From: Variovorax beijingensis
Lineage (GTDB): Bacteria; Pseudomonadota; Gammaproteobacteria; Burkholderiales; Burkholderiaceae_C
NCBI RefSeq assembly: GCF_003951285.1
Contig: NZ_RXFQ01000023.1
Coordinates: 40,005-104,004 of the forward strand
DNA: 64,000 nt
Direction of reading: 5' to 3'
Under the pieces are notes generated by a model. It had not been told where the DNA came from and made no database searches. It saw only the letters and a list, made by a program, of their open reading frames with translations. Below are positions 44,458 to 53,080 of the stretch, piece after piece. Within the stretch, counting starts at the first letter, position 1. Every line of letters begins with the position of its first letter. A program made the position numbers and the translations under genes.

Positions 44458-45105
44458 ATGGACGGCGCCGCCCCCAAGCGACACACCCTGCGGGTGACGC
44501 CGCCGCAGCTGAAAGAGCTGCGCCTGCTGAAGATCGCGGTGATCCACCCGGACGACGCCGACGGCCGGCAGCTCACGCAGCAGCTGCAGCGCATCGGCTG
44601 CCAGGTGCAGGCCTTCTGGCCGCCGGTGCAGGTGCTTCCCGAGGGCATCGACGTGGCCTTCATGGCGGTGCAGCCCGACTTCATCAACCTGCGCTTCGAG
44701 TGGACCCAGAGCGAAGATGCGCCCGCCATCATCGCCGTGGTCACCTACGAGAATCCGACCATCGTCGAGGCCGTGCTGGAGATCGGCGCCAAGGCGGTGC
44801 TGCCCTCGCCGGTGCGTTCCTTCGGGTTGCTCTCTGCATTGGTGGTGGCGCGCGAGGCGCACAAGGAAAGCCGTTCGCTCGCGCGGCGCCTGCGCAAGGT
44901 CGAGGCCAAGCTGCTCGGCGTGCGGCAGCTCGCCGAAGCCAAGAGCATTCTCATGAAGACGCACAGCGTTTCCGAAGGGCAGGCACACGACCTGATCCGC
45001 GACCAGGCGATGAGCAAGCGCACGACCATGGAAGAGATCGCCGGGGCCATCGTCAACGCCAACGAGATCCTTTCGCTCGGCGCACGCAGACCCGGCCAGA
45101 GTTGA
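44458..45105 (+). CDS. amiR: AmiR-type ANTAR antiterminator
   Basis: A 215-residue regulator: an N-terminal pseudo-receiver (about residues 20-135, LLKIAVIHPDDADGRQ...) lacking an evident phospho-Asp context, a coiled-coil linker (AREAHKESRSLARRLRKVEAK) and a C-terminal ANTAR domain (about 150-206, LAEAKSILMKTHSVSEGQAH, MSKRTTMEEIAGAIVNANE). ANTAR domains bind paired RNA hairpins and prevent terminator formation. The target is visible in this window at 37161-37233, upstream of amiE. The gene starts one base after the amiC stop. It ends four bases from the convergent LysR stop. Confidence 0.93.
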   Translation: MDGAAPKRHTLRVTPPQLKELRLLKIAVIHPDDADGRQLTQQLQRIGCQVQAFWPPVQVLPEGIDVAFMAVQPDFINLRFEWTQSEDAPAIIAVVTYENPTIVEAVLEIGAKAVLPSPVRSFGLLSALVVAREAHKESRSLARRLRKVEAKLLGVRQLAEAKSILMKTHSVSEGQAHDLIRDQAMSKRTTMEEIAGAIVNANEILSLGARRPGQS

Positions 45106-45109
45106 AGAA

Positions 45110-46000
45110 TCAGAGCTGGCGAAAGGCCGTCAGCACCTGCAGCACGCTTTGCGTGGCGCCGTCGAGCAGGGCGCGTTGGCGGTGCGCAATGCCGAGGCGG
45201 CGCGTGAGCCTGGGCGTGATCGGCAGGATCTGCATGCGCTCGTTCAGCGCTGCGTCGGTGGTCTGCTGCAGCGGCAGCAGCGCGGCGCCGTAGCCGGCCG
45301 CCACCAGGCTGCGGATCGCGGCGTCGTAGTTGAGCTCGATGCGCGCACGCGGCGCGAAGCCGGCCGCCGCGAACCACTCCATCGAGAGCCGGTACATGTG
45401 GGTGGTGGCGTCGTTGAAGATCAGCGGCTGCGCGGCCAGCCAGGCCGGCGTGACGCGCTTGGGCGCCTTCCAGCGCTGCGGCACGAAGGCCATCATGGCC
45501 TGGTCGCGCCAGGGCGTGACGACCAGCTCGCGCAGCGGCGGCTGCGGCGTGGCCACCAGCCCGATGTCGAGCGTGCCGGCGGCCAGCCGCGCCATTGCCT
45601 CGTACGAACCGAGGATGCTGACCTCCACGTCGATGCCGGCATGCCGGGCGCCCAGCGCTTCGAGCACCTGCGGCAGCAAGTCGACCACCACGCCGGTGGA
45701 AGTGCCGAGCCGCACGCGGCCCGTGCGGCCTTCGGCCTGGCGCTTGACGGCCTCGACGGCATCGTCGGTGTCGCGCAGCAGCTTGCGCCCGCGCTCGACC
45801 AGCGCCGCGCCGGCCGCCGTGGGCGTGACGCGGCGGTTGCCGCGCACCACCAGCTGCGCATCCAGGCGCGATTCGAGTTCGCTGATGTGCAGGCTCACCG
45901 TGGGCTGCGCGAGATGCAGCGCCTTGGCCGCCGCCGAGAAGGTGCCGAGATCGGCGATGGCGATGAGCGTGCGGAGTTGGTCGAGGTTGAGCTGTCGCAT
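45110..46000 (-). CDS. LysR-family transcriptional regulator
   Basis: A 296-residue LysR protein with helix-turn-helix at residues 3-62 (LNLDQLRTLIAIADLGTFSAAAKALHLAQPTVSLHISELE) and an effector-binding domain from about 90. It is convergent with amiR and divergent from the DUF1127 gene, which it probably controls; the 90-base gap has loosely symmetric ATTGAAG and CTTCCACAAT segments. Effector unknown. Confidence 0.9.
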   Translation of the reverse strand: MRQLNLDQLRTLIAIADLGTFSAAAKALHLAQPTVSLHISELESRLDAQLVVRGNRRVTPTAAGAALVERGRKLLRDTDDAVEAVKRQAEGRTGRVRLGTSTGVVVDLLPQVLEALGARHAGIDVEVSILGSYEAMARLAAGTLDIGLVATPQPPLRELVVTPWRDQAMMAFVPQRWKAPKRVTPAWLAAQPLIFNDATTHMYRLSMEWFAAAGFAPRARIELNYDAAIRSLVAAGYGAALLPLQQTTDAALNERMQILPITPRLTRRLGIAHRQRALLDGATQSVLQVLTAFRQL

Positions 46001-46090
46001 CAGGAATGCTGATTGAAGGTGTCAGAAATCTCAACTTCCACAATAGCATGCGCCGCCGCAAGATGAGCGCTCCCCCACAAGGAGACCATC

Positions 46091-46282
46091 GTGACCGCGC
46101 CGACGCACTCGCCCTTTCATCAACGCCTGATGCATGCCCTGCGCAGCTGGCGCCGCCGCGCCGTGGAGCGCCGCCGCGCCCACATGGACGCTCGGCACCT
46201 GGCCGGCATGAGCGAGCACGAACTGCGCGACCTGGGCATCGGCCGCAGCGAGGTGGCCGGATTGCTCGACCGGCATCGCTGA
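46091..46282 (+). CDS. DUF1127 (YjiS-like) small protein
   Basis: A 63-residue, strongly basic protein. The C-terminal DUF1127 motif, HLAGMSEHELRDLGIGRSEV (residues 37-56), is typical. GTG start with AAGGAG eight bases upstream. DUF1127 proteins are small RNA- or phosphate/stress-linked proteins in proteobacteria, and their molecular role is poorly defined. Divergent from a LysR regulator, 28 bases before the next gene. Confidence 0.85.
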   Translation: MTAPTHSPFHQRLMHALRSWRRRAVERRRAHMDARHLAGMSEHELRDLGIGRSEVAGLLDRHR

Positions 46283-46310
46283 CCACCGGATTTGAGGTTC
46301 AATCCGGGGC

Positions 46311-47990
46311 GTGCCCCAAACCGCTGCCCCCACCCCGCTTTCCATCGAACTCACCTCGCCGCAATCGGTCAACGGCCAGCGCGCGGCGTTCCAGTCGCTC
46401 TGGCTGCTCGCACGCATGAAGCACGCGCACGATGCCGAAAGCGGCCTCGTGCGGCTGGCCGACCTGCGCGGCGAAGTCTCCGACGCGAGCACGCTGCGCA
46501 TGGTCGTGAGCCGTGCGTTCCGCGACTTCAAGGCCTGGCACATCGAGGTCGGCTGGGGCGAGGACACGCAGCGCGAGCCGCGCTTCCTGAACGCCGAGCG
46601 GCGCAGCCAGGGGCCGTTCTGGCTGCCGCCCGCCGAGGCGAAGCGCGTGCGCATGCTGGTGGGCGGCCGCGCGGCGACACCCGCCGAGGTGGCTTCCTTC
46701 CTGGGGCTGCGCCCGCGCAAGGCCCGCGCGGGCGCGCCCGGCTCGGCGCCGCCCGATGCGGTGCACCTGCAGGACGCCGCGTTCTGGAAGCAGCTGGTGG
46801 CCGCGCAGCAGGCGGCGCGGCAAGGCCGGCTGATGGCACCGGTGGCGGGCGGCAGCGCAGCCGGGTCGTCGGCCAGTGCGCTGGAGTCGATCCGCCTGGC
46901 CGGCACGCTGGCCGCCACCGATTTCCAGCGCGCGCTGGTCACGCTCAACGAAGCGATGCTGTGGCGCCGCCTCGGCGACAACGAGCAGGCGCGCCGCCGC
47001 CTGCAGGCACTCAAGAAGCAGCGCCTGGCCCACCATGTGGCGGGCAACGACTACCTGGGTGCGATGGAATGCATCGTCTCGGCCTGGTGCGCCTACACCG
47101 CGCGCGACCTGCCGCTCGCGCAATCGCTGCTGGGCGGCATGGCGAACGATGCGGCGCGCAGCCTGGTGCTGCGGCACCACCCCGATGTGCGCTTCGAGTG
47201 GTGCAACCTGTGGGCGCTGGTGTGCCGCTCGCGCGCGCTCGGGCTTTCCGGCGAGGACAAGCCAACCGCCGCGGCGCTCGCCGAAGAGTCGCTGCAGCGC
47301 TTCGGCGAGGCATTGGCGGCCGCCTTCGAGTCGCACTCCTTCGACGCGGCGCAGCACGTGGCGGCCAACATGGGCATGGCCGCGTGGCTGTTCGACCGCG
47401 TGGGCCTGTCCGACCTGCCGGCACTCGCGCACGACGGGCACGCCGACACCACGCGCCGCGCGGTTCAGTGGATCGCCTTCAGCGAATGGCTCTGCGGCCA
47501 CACCGACGGCCAGGGCCGCTCGGCCTGGAACGCGATCTACCTGATGCGCATCGCGCGCGGCCATTGCCGGCCCGAACCGCAGCCCACGCTCGCGCAGTTC
47601 CGCGCGCAGGAGCCGCTGGACCCGGCCGCAATCTCGCAGCTCGCCGGGCCGCTCGCAGACGCCTTCGATGCCGCGCATTGGCCCGCGCGCTGGGTCGAGG
47701 TGGCGCAGGCGCGGCTGGCCGACCACCAGGCCGGCCGGCGCCGCTACCCCGGCCTGCAGCATTGCAGCCTGCTGTTCGAGCACGCCTGGTATGCGGCGCA
47801 TGCGGGCGACCTGAAGGCGGCCGAGCAGTCGCTGGCGTCATTGCGCGAAGCCTTGCCGCAGCTGGTGCCGAGCGACCGCGCCTATTTCACCGAGTCGTGG
47901 AACGACACACTGCCGGCCGAGCTGGTGCTCGAAGCCAGGCCGCCGCGGCGGCCGGCGGCGCGCAGGAAAACCGTGCGCCGAGCCAGCTAG
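46311..47990 (+). CDS. Large soluble protein, winged-helix-like N-terminus and helical repeats, unknown function
   Basis: A 559-residue protein with no signal peptide or membrane span. Residues 1-130 look like a winged-helix/effector-like module (FQSLWLLARMKHAHDAESG, LRMVVSRAFRDFKAWHIEVGWG, FWLPPAEAKRVRML), then an Ala-rich linker and from about 175 a mostly helical, TPR-like body. It begins with GTG 28 bases after the DUF1127 gene and ends one base before the convergent LacI gene. I do not recognise the family and assign no function. Confidence 0.7.
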   Translation: MPQTAAPTPLSIELTSPQSVNGQRAAFQSLWLLARMKHAHDAESGLVRLADLRGEVSDASTLRMVVSRAFRDFKAWHIEVGWGEDTQREPRFLNAERRSQGPFWLPPAEAKRVRMLVGGRAATPAEVASFLGLRPRKARAGAPGSAPPDAVHLQDAAFWKQLVAAQQAARQGRLMAPVAGGSAAGSSASALESIRLAGTLAATDFQRALVTLNEAMLWRRLGDNEQARRRLQALKKQRLAHHVAGNDYLGAMECIVSAWCAYTARDLPLAQSLLGGMANDAARSLVLRHHPDVRFEWCNLWALVCRSRALGLSGEDKPTAAALAEESLQRFGEALAAAFESHSFDAAQHVAANMGMAAWLFDRVGLSDLPALAHDGHADTTRRAVQWIAFSEWLCGHTDGQGRSAWNAIYLMRIARGHCRPEPQPTLAQFRAQEPLDPAAISQLAGPLADAFDAAHWPARWVEVAQARLADHQAGRRRYPGLQHCSLLFEHAWYAAHAGDLKAAEQSLASLREALPQLVPSDRAYFTESWNDTLPAELVLEARPPRRPAARRKTVRRAS

Positions 47991-49022
47991 TCAGCGCGTG
48001 GCCGGCGCGCCGGTCGACTTGCGCACCACGAGTTCGGGCCGCAGCACCACGGTCGATGCCGACATGGCACGGCCGTCGATCTCCTCGAACAGCATCTCGG
48101 CCGCGCGCCAGCCGAGCTCGCGGTGCGGCAGGCGGATGGTGGTGAGCGGGGGGTCGACCATGTCGACCAGCGGCATGTCGTTGTGGCCGGTGACCGAGAT
48201 GTCCTTCGGCACGCGCAGGCCGGCCTGGCGCAGCGCGTCGTAGGCGCCCAGCGCCACGAGGTCGTTGCAGCACACCACGGCCTGCGGGGCCGGGCCGGCC
48301 TCGAGCATCTGCCGCATGGCGGCCGCGCCGGCCTCGCGGCTGTAGCTCTCGCACTCGACCACGCGCAGCGGCTTCATGCGGTGGTCGCGCAGCGCCTGCT
48401 CCAGGCCCAGGCGCCGGCCCACGCCGGTCGGAATGTTCTGCGGCCCCGCCAGGTGCGCGATGCGCTTGTGGCCCAGGCCCACGAGGTGGTCGACCGCGAG
48501 CTTCATCGCGAGCCGGTCGTCGCTCACCACGGCCGGCAGGCGGCCGGTTTCGTCGGCGCGGTTGACCAGCACCGCCGTCATGCCGGCCTTGGCGACGAAG
48601 TCGACCAGCGGATCGTCGCGCGTGGCGGTGGCCAGGATCACGCCGTCGACGCGCTGCGCCAGCATGCGCTCGAGCACCGGCCGCGCGAGCGCAGGGTCGA
48701 CCACGTTGGTCACGAACACGAAGTACCCGCGCGCCGCCGCACTGGCCTCGATGCCCTGCAGGATCGGCGGGAACACCGCATTGGTGATGTCGGGCACCAG
48801 CACGCCGATGGTGTGGGTGCGGCCCGTGCGCAGGGCCGAGGCCGCGCGGTTGGGCCTGTAGCCCAGGCGCTGCGCGGCCTCCTCCACCACGCGCAGCACC
48901 TCGTCGCTGATCAGCGATCGTTTCTCGGGGCTGAGCGCGCGCGACACGGTCGACACATGCACGCCGGCCGCGCGGGCGACGTCGCGGATGGTCACGGGGG
49001 AAGAAGGCGAGGGGGTGCTCAT
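47991..49022 (-). CDS. LacI-family transcriptional regulator
   Basis: A 343-residue LacI/GalR protein. The DNA-binding part is TIRDVARAAGVHVSTVSRALS (residues 11-31) with hinge region RPNRAASALRTG, followed by a sugar-binding-type effector domain. It is divergent from an intradiol dioxygenase gene; GTGCAAACGATTG occurs 11-26 bases upstream of its own start (49033-49048) and again as a full palindrome before the dioxygenase. This implies autoregulation and control of the catabolic operon 49171-56176. The effector is probably a pathway intermediate, not necessarily a sugar. It shares a tail-to-tail junction with the 559-residue gene. Confidence 0.92.
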   Translation of the reverse strand: MSTPSPSSPVTIRDVARAAGVHVSTVSRALSPEKRSLISDEVLRVVEEAAQRLGYRPNRAASALRTGRTHTIGVLVPDITNAVFPPILQGIEASAAARGYFVFVTNVVDPALARPVLERMLAQRVDGVILATATRDDPLVDFVAKAGMTAVLVNRADETGRLPAVVSDDRLAMKLAVDHLVGLGHKRIAHLAGPQNIPTGVGRRLGLEQALRDHRMKPLRVVECESYSREAGAAAMRQMLEAGPAPQAVVCCNDLVALGAYDALRQAGLRVPKDISVTGHNDMPLVDMVDPPLTTIRLPHRELGWRAAEMLFEEIDGRAMSASTVVLRPELVVRKSTGAPATR

Positions 49023-49032
49023 GGGCTGATTG

Positions 49033-49048
49033 GTGCAAACGATTGTCG
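49033..49048. promoter_or_regulatory. LacI operator, autoregulatory copy
   Basis: GTGCAAACGATTGTCG, sharing its first 13 bases with the operator at 49135-49150, lies 11-26 bases upstream of the lacI start. Confidence 0.65.
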
Positions 49049-49104
49049 CCCGGGTGGGACTCTGGAATGGCTTTCCGGTATTCCCAGGTCGGCTAACAGG
49101 GTCA

Positions 49105-49133
49105 TTTTACTTTCTGCCGGTTTGGACTAAGAT
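49105..49133 (+). promoter_or_regulatory. Putative sigma70 promoter of the dioxygenase operon
   Basis: TTTTAC (49105-49110), a 17-base spacer, then TAAGAT (49128-49133). The operator begins one base downstream of the -10, where repressor would block initiation. The -35 is only a partial match. Confidence 0.4.
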
Positions 49134-49134
49134 C

Positions 49135-49150
49135 GTGCAAACGATTGCAC
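49135..49150. promoter_or_regulatory. LacI operator, catabolic operon copy
   Basis: GTGCAAACGATTGCAC has six-base palindromic arms around ACGA, just downstream of a candidate -10 and 21-36 bases before the dioxygenase ATG. Confidence 0.75.
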
Positions 49151-49170
49151 GAAACCCCGATGAGACTCCC

Positions 49171-50037
49171 ATGAACATCGCCACTTCCCCCGACTCGGTG
49201 CTGGGCTTCGCGCTCCAGGCCATGGAGCGCACGCCCGATGCGCGCCTTCGAACCGTGATGAACGCGCTCACGCGCCATCTGCATGCCTTCGTCCAGGAGG
49301 TGAAGCTGACCGAAGAGGAGTTCGAGCAGGCGCTCGAATTCATCGTCGCCATCGGCCAGGCCACGGGCGAGAAGAAGAACGAGGTGGTGCTGGCGGCCGA
49401 CATCCTCGGCGTCTCCACCGTGGTGGCGCTGCAGAACAACCAGGACCCGCACGGCGAATCGCCGGCCGCGCTGCTCGGCCCGTTCTGGCGCGCGAACTCG
49501 CCGGCCTGCGCGTTGGGCGACAGCATCGCGCGCTCGGGCACGCCGGGCCTTCCGCTCGCGGTGGCAGGCACGGTGCGCAATGCGCGGGGCGAACCGATCG
49601 CAGGCGCCACGGTCGACGTATGGCAGGCCTCGCCCATCGGCCTCTACGAAAACCAGGACCCGGCGCAGGAAGACATGAACCTGCGCGGCCGCTTCACCAC
49701 CGACGCGCAGGGGCGTTTCCACTTCCGCAGCGTGCGGCCGGCCGGCTACCCGGTGCCGACCGACGGGCCCTGCGGCGTGCTGCTGCGCGCGCAGCAGCGC
49801 CACCCCAACCGCCCCGCGCACCTGCACTTCATGGTGAGCAAGCCGGGCCACAAGGTGCTGACCACGCAGGTGTTCGCCGATGACGACGAGAACCTCGAGA
49901 GCGATCCGACCTTCGGCGTGACGCAGCGGCTGATCGGCTGCTTCGCGCTGGCGCCCGACGGCCAGAGCGCCACGCTGCAATACGACTTCCAGCTCGAGCC
50001 GGGCGAGATGAAGTTCCCGCGCCCACCCATCCCCTGA
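49171..50037 (+). CDS. Intradiol ring-cleavage dioxygenase (catechol/hydroxyquinol type)
   Basis: A 288-residue non-heme Fe(III) dioxygenase, opening catechol-type rings between the hydroxyls to give muconate-type acids. The metal ligands are visible: Tyr159 (GLYENQ), Tyr193 (AGYPVPTDGP), His217 and His219 (RPAHLHF). The N-terminal helical dimer domain (about 1-100) matches catechol and hydroxyquinol 1,2-dioxygenases; the overall pattern favours the hydroxyquinol branch, but not decisively. It is the first gene of a LacI-controlled operon. Confidence 0.9.
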   Translation: MNIATSPDSVLGFALQAMERTPDARLRTVMNALTRHLHAFVQEVKLTEEEFEQALEFIVAIGQATGEKKNEVVLAADILGVSTVVALQNNQDPHGESPAALLGPFWRANSPACALGDSIARSGTPGLPLAVAGTVRNARGEPIAGATVDVWQASPIGLYENQDPAQEDMNLRGRFTTDAQGRFHFRSVRPAGYPVPTDGPCGVLLRAQQRHPNRPAHLHFMVSKPGHKVLTTQVFADDDENLESDPTFGVTQRLIGCFALAPDGQSATLQYDFQLEPGEMKFPRPPIP

Positions 50038-50054
50038 ACCCACGTTTGCATCCC

Positions 50055-50819
50055 ATGAGCTTCGATCCTGTTTCCCGACTCGACGGCAAGGTCGCCGTCA
50101 TCACCGGCGGCCTTGGGGCCATCGGCTACGCCACGGCCCTGCGCCTTGCAGCGCTCGGCGCCACCTGCGTGCTGCTGCACCGCAAGGGCGACGATGCGGC
50201 TGCCCGCGCGGCCGCCCTGCCCTCTGCCAGCGGACAACGCCACACGGCGATCCGTGCCGACATCGTCGACACGCCGAGCCTGCAGGCCGCGGCCGCCGAG
50301 GTGAAAGCCACGCACGGGCGCTGCGACATCCTGGTCAACAGCGCGGGCCACACGCAGCCCGTTCCGGCGGGCGATCTCGACGCCTTGACCGACGAGCTCA
50401 TCGACGAACTGCTGCGCGCCAACTTCCGCGGCGTGTTCGCGACCATCCGCGCCTTCGCGCCGATGCTCAAGGACAGCGGCGACGGGCTCGTTGCCAACAT
50501 CTCGTCGATCGCTGGCTTCACGGGCGTGGGCAGCAACCTCGCGTACGTGGCGGCCAAGGCCGGGCTCGACGTGGTGGGCGATGCGCTGGCCAAGGCGCTG
50601 GCGCCGGTGGTGCGCGTGGTGTCCATCTCGCCGGGCGCGGTCGAATCGGGCTTCGTGCCGGGCCGCGGCGCGGAGTTCGCCAGCAAGATGGCGAGCACCA
50701 CGCCGCTCGGGCGCATCGGCAAGCCCGACGACGTGGCCGCCGCAGTGGAAGCGCTCGCGACGACGATGCGCTTCGTCACCGGCACGCGCATCGTGGTCGA
50801 TGGAGGGCGCCACCTGTGA
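50055..50819 (+). CDS. SDR-family oxidoreductase
   Basis: A 254-residue classical short-chain dehydrogenase/reductase. Nucleotide-binding turn TGGLGAIG (residues 17-24), NSAG near 98, and the catalytic Ser-Tyr-Lys in NISSIAGF and YVAAK. The reaction is an NAD(P)-dependent hydroxyl or keto conversion of an operon intermediate. Between the dioxygenase stop and its ATG there are 17 bases; its stop overlaps the BKACE start (GTGA). The exact substrate cannot be read from sequence. Confidence 0.9.
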   Translation: MSFDPVSRLDGKVAVITGGLGAIGYATALRLAALGATCVLLHRKGDDAAARAAALPSASGQRHTAIRADIVDTPSLQAAAAEVKATHGRCDILVNSAGHTQPVPAGDLDALTDELIDELLRANFRGVFATIRAFAPMLKDSGDGLVANISSIAGFTGVGSNLAYVAAKAGLDVVGDALAKALAPVVRVVSISPGAVESGFVPGRGAEFASKMASTTPLGRIGKPDDVAAAVEALATTMRFVTGTRIVVDGGRHL

Positions 50820-51706
50820 GCACCGCCAAGACGCTCATCACCTGCGCCGTCACGGGCAACCTCGTGAAGCCCGAGCAGACGCCGCACCTGCCGATCACGC
50901 CGGTGCAGATCGCCGACGAATGCCTGGCCGCGGCCGAGGCCGGCGCGGCGCAGGTGCACATCCACGTGCGCCATCCCGAGACCGGCAAGCCTTCGATGGA
51001 GGTCGAGCTCTACCGCGAGGTGGTCGACCGCATCCGGCGCAGCAATCGCGAACTGGTCATCAACCTCACGACCGGCCCCGGAGGGCGCTTCATTCCGAGC
51101 GAAGACGATCCGAAGATCGCCGCACCCGGCACCACGCTGCTGCCGCCCGAAAAGCGCGTGGAACACATCGCGCTGATCAGGCCCGACGTGTGCTCGCTCG
51201 ATCTCAACACCATGAACTCCGGCCCCGACGTGGTGATGAACACGCCGAAGAATGTGCGCCGCATGGCCAGGGTGATCCGCGAGGCGGGCGTGAAGCCCGA
51301 GCTGGAGATCTTCGATTCGGGCGACATCAACCTCGCGCTCGACCTGATCGCCGACGGCACGCTCGACGGTCCCGCGATGTGGACATTCGTCCTCGGCGTG
51401 AAGTACGGTTTCGCGCCCACACCCGAGACGCTGCTCTACGCACGCAACATGCTGCCGCGCGGCGCGTTCTGGAGCGCCTTCGGCATCGGGCGCATGGAGT
51501 TCCCGATCGTCGCGCAGGCGTGGCTGCTGGGCGGCCATGTGCGCGTGGGCATGGAGGACAACATCTACCTCGAGAAGGGCGTGCTGGCCAAGAGCAATGC
51601 GCAGCTGGTGGCGAAGGCGCGCGAGATCCTGCTGAGCCTGGGCGGCGAGGTTGCCAATCCACGCGAGGCGCGCGCCATGCTGGGCTTGCCTGGTGCGGGG
51701 AGCTAG
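50816..51706 (+). CDS. Beta-keto acid cleavage enzyme (BKACE, DUF849 family)
   Basis: A 296-residue TIM-barrel enzyme of the Kce/DUF849 family, which uses a metal and acetyl-CoA to cleave beta-keto acids into acetoacetate and a CoA ester. Visible are ITCAVTGN (residues 8-15), AGAAQVHIHVRHPETGKPS with the His pair of the metal site, and INLTTGPGG. The GTG start overlaps the SDR stop. Following a dehydrogenase that could make the keto acid, it fits a ring- or side-chain-degradation sequence. Substrate specificity in this family is diverse. Confidence 0.9.
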   Translation: MSTAKTLITCAVTGNLVKPEQTPHLPITPVQIADECLAAAEAGAAQVHIHVRHPETGKPSMEVELYREVVDRIRRSNRELVINLTTGPGGRFIPSEDDPKIAAPGTTLLPPEKRVEHIALIRPDVCSLDLNTMNSGPDVVMNTPKNVRRMARVIREAGVKPELEIFDSGDINLALDLIADGTLDGPAMWTFVLGVKYGFAPTPETLLYARNMLPRGAFWSAFGIGRMEFPIVAQAWLLGGHVRVGMEDNIYLEKGVLAKSNAQLVAKAREILLSLGGEVANPREARAMLGLPGAGS

Positions 51707-51771
51707 GAGATGGGAACTTGCTTCTCTGCTGTGTCTGAGGTGCGTTGTTCGGGACGCGCTCCCGCCGACGG

Positions 51772-51977
51772 GGTACCTTACTCCGCGAATGTCCCCCGGC
51801 CTGCGGCCTCCTCCTTGATTTCGCTGCGCAAGGCACCCCATCGACGGGAGCGTTATGCGCAGCGGTCGTTGATCAGCGATGCACCCCGAGCGTGCCCTGT
51901 GCACAGGGCATCGAGTGCTCCTCGCAGCGAAATAAAGGAGGAGCTGAAGGCGGGGGACATTCGCGGAGGGGAGTACC
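51772..51977. repeat. Intergenic inverted-repeat element, about 200 bp
   Basis: The 347-base gap between the BKACE and quinone oxidoreductase genes is filled by a large imperfect palindrome. Left arm 51772-51828 and right arm 51923-51977 are complementary over about 55 bases; both contain CCGCGAATGTCCCCC or its complement and CGCAGCGAAAT-type ends. Near the inner side lies a perfect 18-base palindrome, TGCCCTGTGCACAGGGCA (51893-51910). No coding region or transposase is present. This looks like a REP/BIME- or MITE-type mobile or structural repeat. The flanking 65 bases on the left and 76 on the right show nothing else. Confidence 0.8.
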
Positions 51978-52053
51978 CGGTGGCCTGTGCACGCGCTCTG
52001 AACAACAGCGCCAAGAACAAAAGAACGCCCAAACAACACAAGCACTCCGCAAC

Positions 52054-53052
52054 ATGAGCACCGACACGCCCCACACCTCCCACGCACTGCGCGTGAACGA
52101 AAAGGCCGCCAACCTCGAGGCACTGCAACTCGAAGCCGCGCCGCAGCCCGAACCCACCGCGCCCCCCGGCCACGCCGTGGTGCAAGTCGCCGCCGCCGCG
52201 GTCAACCCGAGCGACGTGAAAGCCACGCTGGGCCTCATGCCGCAAGCCGTGTGGCCCCGCACGCCGGGCCGCGACTTCGCGGGCACCGTGGTCAGCGGTC
52301 CCAGCGAATGGATCGGCCGCGAAGTCTACGGCTCGGGCGGCGACATCGGCATCACGCGCGACGGCTCGCATGCGCGCTATCTCGTGCTGCCCGAAGCCGC
52401 GCTGCGCGCCAAGCCCCAGGGCATCTCGATGGACGAGGCCGGCGCGGTGGGCGTGCCCTTCGTCACCGCCTACGAAGGCTTCAGGCGCAGCGGCATGCCG
52501 CAGGCCGGGCAGACCGTGCTGGTGCTCGGCGCCAACGGCAAGGTCGGCCAGGCGGCGGTGCAGCTGGCCTCGCAGGCCGGTGCGCGCGTGATCGCGGTGC
52601 AGCGCCGCGCCGGGCCGTTCGAAGGCTTCGCGTGCGGGCCGGTCGACGTGATCGATGCGCGCCACCATGCCGACGTGGGCGCGCAGGTGCGCGAGCTCAC
52701 CAGCGGGCGCGGCGCGAACATCGTCTACAACACCGTGGGCAGCGCCTACTTCGAGGCTGCCAACAAGGCCATGGCCAAGGGCGCGACGCAGATCTTCATC
52801 GCGACGCACGAACGCGCGGTGCCCTTCGACATCTTCGCGTTCTACCGCGGCATGCACACCTTCGTGGGCATCGACTCGCTCGCGATGGACTGCGTGGCCT
52901 CCACCGCCCAACTCGACGCGATGCGCGAAGGCTTCGAGCGCGGCACGCTCAAGCCCTTTCCCGTGGCGCGGCACTTCAGGCTCGAGGAAGCGATGGACGC
53001 CTACCGGCTGGTGCTCTCGGGCAGCACCGATCGCGTCGTGCTGCGCCCCTGA
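52054..53052 (+). CDS. Zinc-independent quinone oxidoreductase-like MDR protein
   Basis: A 332-residue medium-chain dehydrogenase/reductase of the quinone oxidoreductase class. NAD(P)-binding motif VLGANGKVGQAAVQLA (about 151-166), catalytic-domain start GRDFAGTVVSG; the zinc-binding cysteines of alcohol dehydrogenases are absent. It resumes the operon after the repeat element and reduces an alkene, quinone or ketone intermediate. The exact step is not known. Confidence 0.87.
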   Translation: MSTDTPHTSHALRVNEKAANLEALQLEAAPQPEPTAPPGHAVVQVAAAAVNPSDVKATLGLMPQAVWPRTPGRDFAGTVVSGPSEWIGREVYGSGGDIGITRDGSHARYLVLPEAALRAKPQGISMDEAGAVGVPFVTAYEGFRRSGMPQAGQTVLVLGANGKVGQAAVQLASQAGARVIAVQRRAGPFEGFACGPVDVIDARHHADVGAQVRELTSGRGANIVYNTVGSAYFEAANKAMAKGATQIFIATHERAVPFDIFAFYRGMHTFVGIDSLAMDCVASTAQLDAMREGFERGTLKPFPVARHFRLEEAMDAYRLVLSGSTDRVVLRP

Positions 53053-53080
53053 AGATGAACCGCAACCGAGGAACACCGCC

